From assembly GCF_001938565.1 (NCBI RefSeq), contig NZ_MSYM01000005.1, positions 158,918-222,917 of the forward strand: DNA of 64,000 nt, in the 5' to 3' direction. This stretch comes from Rhodoferax antarcticus ANT.BR. Its GTDB lineage: Bacteria; Pseudomonadota; Gammaproteobacteria; Burkholderiales; Burkholderiaceae_C. How positions within the stretch are numbered: the stretch's first letter is position 1; each line of letters begins with the position of its first letter. A model generated the notes under the pieces. The model saw nothing but the letters and a program-made list of their open reading frames with translations. It made no database searches and was not told where the DNA came from. Shown here piece by piece: positions 60,957-64,000 of the stretch. A program made the position numbers and the translations under genes.

Positions 60957-62014
60957 TTGTGACTTTCACGGGCTGCGCCAAAACGCGGCGTGTGACCCAA
61001 CCGACGTTTGATCATTTTGATGATACTGTCCGAGCGATCGGGGCCAATCAATAGCAATGTGACGAAATACAAATGGAACAAGGGATAGCGCCAAAGTCCA
61101 AGTCTGGCAAGCGCCACCCCATATTTTACAAAGACAGGTAGCGGACGCTTGGCCTGGATAGACAAAATGGGATATGCATAGTTACCAATATCCGACCGTA
61201 TTGGCGAAAAAACGTTCTCTAGAGTCGCATCCCCGACGAACTTTGCAATCGCAAGCATGCCCTGCATGAAGTGAATCGATGACTCGGGAGTTTGATCATG
61301 AGGAACAAACTTGCCCCGCTCTGACGCGCTGTTGCCAAAGTCTGGTGGCGTGCCATCGCGCCGAAGAGCAATGATCTGCGGCACAAAAATTACACTGCGT
61401 TTGGCTAGGATCATGCCAACCAGGTAAAGCTGGTAAAGCAAGGTGCCATCAAAGCGCGTGGTGGCAACTGCAAGTGCAGATTCACGATGAATCACCATGC
61501 CGGGTATAACCACGGAGCGCCTGTAAGCAGTGAACATGGCTTGTTCGCCAGCAGGTATTACATGCTCTTGCGGAAAATACCGAAAAACCTGCTTTAACTC
61601 ATCGGGACTTTTCTCAAACGTTGCATAGGTGCGCACTACGACACCGCAATCTGGTGTGCGTTGAATGGCTGATGCAATCGCCGCCAGCGCCCCTGAGCAC
61701 ATCAAATCATCATTCCCCATGAAAACACAATATTGACCGTTGGCGCACTCCACAAGTTGGCGGATATTGCCGTCGTAGCCCAGATTAACGGCATTCTCTT
61801 CATAGTGAATACGGCCAGGATACGTTTGCTGGTACTGAAGCACCACACCAGCAATCGCAGCGCGATCAGGTGATCCATCCTCACAGATCAAAACGTCAAA
61901 GTCATCGAAATCCTGGCAGAGGATGGATTCAAGCAGGGGGGATAGCAAACTGGCACGGTTATAGGCCGGGATACAAACCGTTAGCAAAGGGCGACAGAGA
62001 GATTTATTTTTCAT
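60953..62014 (-). CDS. glycosyltransferase family 2
   Basis: A 353-residue inverting GT-A glycosyltransferase. It has LTVCIPAYNRASLLSPLLES, DVLICEDGSPDRAA and the metal-binding MGNDDLMCSGALAAI. The C-terminal part has a hydrophobic stretch near 290-330. The start codon overlaps the asnB-like stop (ATGA), so the genes form one operon. Confidence 0.88.
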   Translation of the reverse strand: MKNKSLCRPLLTVCIPAYNRASLLSPLLESILCQDFDDFDVLICEDGSPDRAAIAGVVLQYQQTYPGRIHYEENAVNLGYDGNIRQLVECANGQYCVFMGNDDLMCSGALAAIASAIQRTPDCGVVVRTYATFEKSPDELKQVFRYFPQEHVIPAGEQAMFTAYRRSVVIPGMVIHRESALAVATTRFDGTLLYQLYLVGMILAKRSVIFVPQIIALRRDGTPPDFGNSASERGKFVPHDQTPESSIHFMQGMLAIAKFVGDATLENVFSPIRSDIGNYAYPILSIQAKRPLPVFVKYGVALARLGLWRYPLFHLYFVTLLLIGPDRSDSIIKMIKRRLGHTPRFGAARESHK

Positions 62015-63873
62015 GGATGAATATTTCGCATGGCAATGGCTAACATCAATAAGGCAAAAAGGCGCCCGCCATTTGCACGGCCCGCAATATGGCCACGCAC
62101 CAGGCGGCGCACCTCATCCAGGTTGATCATTGAAGGCAGGCCCTCCATCCGCGCCATGAGGCCTCGTTCGCCCTCGCTGCGAAGCCACTCATTGATAGGA
62201 ATGGAAAACCCCTGCTTGCGGTTAATGTCCAAATCCGGTGGCAACCAGCGCTTTGCCAGCATGCGCTCAAGACGCCGCGATTCGCCGCCATGCACCTTCC
62301 AATTCGACGGTACACGCCCAAACGCGAACTCAATGAGCCGATGATCCAGGAATGGTGCACGCACCTCAAGACTGTGCGCCATGCTGGCGCGGTCCACCTT
62401 AACTAAAAAATCATCGGGAAGAATACTGCCGAAATGGGTGCGCGTCATGTTGTCCAGTGGATCGGTGCCTTGATGAAAAAGGTCAAGAAGAAAGCGTTCA
62501 GGCGCTTCGAGACCGGCGCCCAACTCAGCCAGCGCGCCGGACTTCAAAACACGGCGCCTTAGCTGGCTGTCAAAATAGGGACGCCCCCAGATAAGCTGTT
62601 GGTAAGCCCCCCCCCGCAAGGATGCCACGCGATTTCGCCCCCGGACCCCGGCTGGCAAAAGTGAGGCCGCACCCGCTAGGGAGCGCAAGACAGGCGGCGG
62701 CACCCAACCCCAACGGCGCGCATCAGCCATACTCGTTGTGTAGTCAGAGTAGCCGCCGAACAATTCGTCTCCCCCATCGCCCCCCAGCGCCACCGTTACC
62801 TGCTTGCGCGCCAACCCAAACACCAGCCAGGCCGGAAGAATGGAGGAATCTGCTATTGGCTCATCAACGAAAGGGGCCAAACCGTCCAGCAGGTTGAGGC
62901 TGGGTTTGTCCAGCGGCAAAACATGGTGCCGGGTACCGAAATAACTGGCGACCTTTTCAGCATGATGCGCCTCATCGAGCGATGACCCAGGCAAGGCAAT
63001 CGTAAACGTCTCCACTGGAGTTGAACTCACGCGTGCCGCCGCGGCAACGACCAGACTGGAATCCAGGCCACCTGACAGCAACACGCCCACCGGTACATCG
63101 GCCACCAACCGCAAGCGCACAGAATCTTCAAGTAAGGCACCCGCCTCGTCTGCCAGCGCCTCTCCATTTGCCGTCACCAAAGGCTGGTTCGCTGGCAAAG
63201 CCCAATACCGGCGAGTTATTAATTCACCGGTCATCAAATCTAGCCGCCCCCAATGCGCCGGAGGTAGTTTGTGAACGCCTTCAAACAAGCAAAGGTCGGC
63301 CGGCACATAACCAAGCGACAAATAGTGATTTAATGCCTGCAAATTGATATTGCCACTATGTGCCAATGCCTTCACTTCAGACGCAAAACGAAACTCATTG
63401 GGTGAGTGCGAAAAGTAGAAGGGTTTTTCTCCAGCGCGGTCTCTGGCGAAAAAGAGCGAGGCTGGCACTGTTGAGGTGCCCTTGTCATGGATTGCAAAGG
63501 CAAACATGCCATTAAGGCGAGATAAACACGCCTCGCCCCAAACCGTGTAAGCCGCAATCAAGACTTCCGTATCGCCAGTTGACACAAATCGATGACCAAG
63601 TGATTGCAATTCACGTCGAATTTCAGCGAAGTTGTACAACTCGCCGTTGAAAACGATGGTGTATCGGCCGTCTGGACTGCGCATGGGTTGTCGTGACGTT
63701 TCGGAAAGATCAATGACGGACAGCCGACGATGACCCAACCCGACCCTCCCACACCCAGAAATCCAAGTGCCGGATGCATCAGGTCCTCGATGAATCAATG
63801 CAGTATCGCCATGCCGCCACCATGATTTCTTCAGAGAGCCAATTATTGATACTTCGCCATAAATTCCGCACAT
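62011..63873 (-). CDS. asnB: asparagine synthetase (glutamine-hydrolysing) of the polysaccharide locus
   Basis: A 620-residue amidotransferase. The N-terminal glutaminase domain begins MCGIYGEV with catalytic Cys2 and shows IHRGPDASGTW and VFNGELYNFAEIR. The synthetase domain has the ATP pyrophosphatase loop LLSGGLDSSLVVAAA and ALGGDGGDELFGGYSDY. AsnB-like enzymes in O-antigen and capsule clusters may amidate uronic acids rather than make asparagine, which fits this locus. It is the first gene of the operon visible in the window. Confidence 0.9.
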   Translation of the reverse strand: MCGIYGEVSIIGSLKKSWWRHGDTALIHRGPDASGTWISGCGRVGLGHRRLSVIDLSETSRQPMRSPDGRYTIVFNGELYNFAEIRRELQSLGHRFVSTGDTEVLIAAYTVWGEACLSRLNGMFAFAIHDKGTSTVPASLFFARDRAGEKPFYFSHSPNEFRFASEVKALAHSGNINLQALNHYLSLGYVPADLCLFEGVHKLPPAHWGRLDLMTGELITRRYWALPANQPLVTANGEALADEAGALLEDSVRLRLVADVPVGVLLSGGLDSSLVVAAAARVSSTPVETFTIALPGSSLDEAHHAEKVASYFGTRHHVLPLDKPSLNLLDGLAPFVDEPIADSSILPAWLVFGLARKQVTVALGGDGGDELFGGYSDYTTSMADARRWGWVPPPVLRSLAGAASLLPAGVRGRNRVASLRGGAYQQLIWGRPYFDSQLRRRVLKSGALAELGAGLEAPERFLLDLFHQGTDPLDNMTRTHFGSILPDDFLVKVDRASMAHSLEVRAPFLDHRLIEFAFGRVPSNWKVHGGESRRLERMLAKRWLPPDLDINRKQGFSIPINEWLRSEGERGLMARMEGLPSMINLDEVRRLVRGHIAGRANGGRLFALLMLAIAMRNIHP

Positions 63874-64000
63874 TATTTAACAACCTTCTATCTGATACGT
63901 CCTGCAACTTATTCACATATTTAATATTCTGAACTAATTGCAAAATAATATGGTAAACAAGGAATAATATTAAACCAGTAAGAAGGCTCTTATAAAATGC
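63874..64000. other. AT-rich intergenic edge
   Basis: No frame or signal is seen in the last 127 bases; the sequence is strongly AT-rich and may be the promoter side of the asnB-like operon or the end of the next gene. Confidence 0.4.

Overview
The window is a 64 kb piece of a GC-rich chromosome that looks like a betaproteobacterium of the family Comamonadaceae (Rhodoferax/Polaromonas-like). This rests on overall gene content and order (dapF-DUF484-xerC, NhaR-like LysR next to an Rrf2 gene, MASE3-GGDEF-EAL, H-NS-like proteins with a GRGLMPRW tail) and on a dispersed AGCGCTT...AAGGGCTAGAGG repeat that I associate with that family from memory. No database search was possible, so the assignment is an inference.

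Positions 1-2600 hold a hexose-6-phosphate mutarotase (cut by the window edge), a bacteriohemerythrin, a second decayed mutarotase copy and an IS4-type transposase remnant. Positions 2600-16100 are mostly housekeeping and signalling: xerC, a DUF484 protein and dapF in one operon; a Nudix/metallo-beta-lactamase fusion; a HisKA_2-type PAS sensor kinase with an ANTAR response regulator; a chemoreceptor; a MASE3-PAS-GGDEF-EAL protein; an MtfA-like peptidase; and an S4/pseudouridine-synthase-like protein. Positions 16100-34200 are core metabolism: nhaR-like, a cysteine-free IscR relative, RNase P RNA, cysK, gdhA, an FAD oxidoreductase, a LysE exporter, htpX, an NYN protein, pyrC, a SPOR protein, an ABC exporter and several acyl-CoA enzymes. 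Positions 34700-41700 form a fatty-acid beta-oxidation operon (TetR regulator, acyl-CoA dehydrogenase, DUF2147 protein, FadN-type dehydrogenase/hydratase, thiolase), preceded by a palindromic operator. argB and a vapBC pair follow.

From 43500 to the right edge lies a surface-polysaccharide locus, all on the minus strand. It contains asnB-like, several glycosyltransferases, a methyltransferase, the UDP-L-FucNAc genes fnlA-fnlB-fnlC, a WbuB-type glycosyltransferase, an NDP-sugar epimerase/reductase, small initiating sugar-phosphate transferases and a CapD/WbpM-type dehydratase. The part from 45.8 to 52.3 kb is a tandemly duplicated and decayed [epimerase - toxin/antitoxin - sugar transferase] unit. 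It holds intact and broken toxin-antitoxin genes of five types and is bracketed by 40-bp repeats ending in TCTGACCCCAATTAA. A phosphoribosyltransferase gene split by a nine-A run sits between fnlB and fnlC with its own terminator.

The most interesting signals are: the dispersed repeat that has become coding sequence in at least three enzymes and one signal peptide; the toxin-antitoxin cassettes at the sugar-transferase duplications; the A9 frameshift; the cysteine-free IscR relative; and two related long palindromes at 34.3-34.6 kb. I see no tRNA, CRISPR array, prophage or intact insertion sequence.
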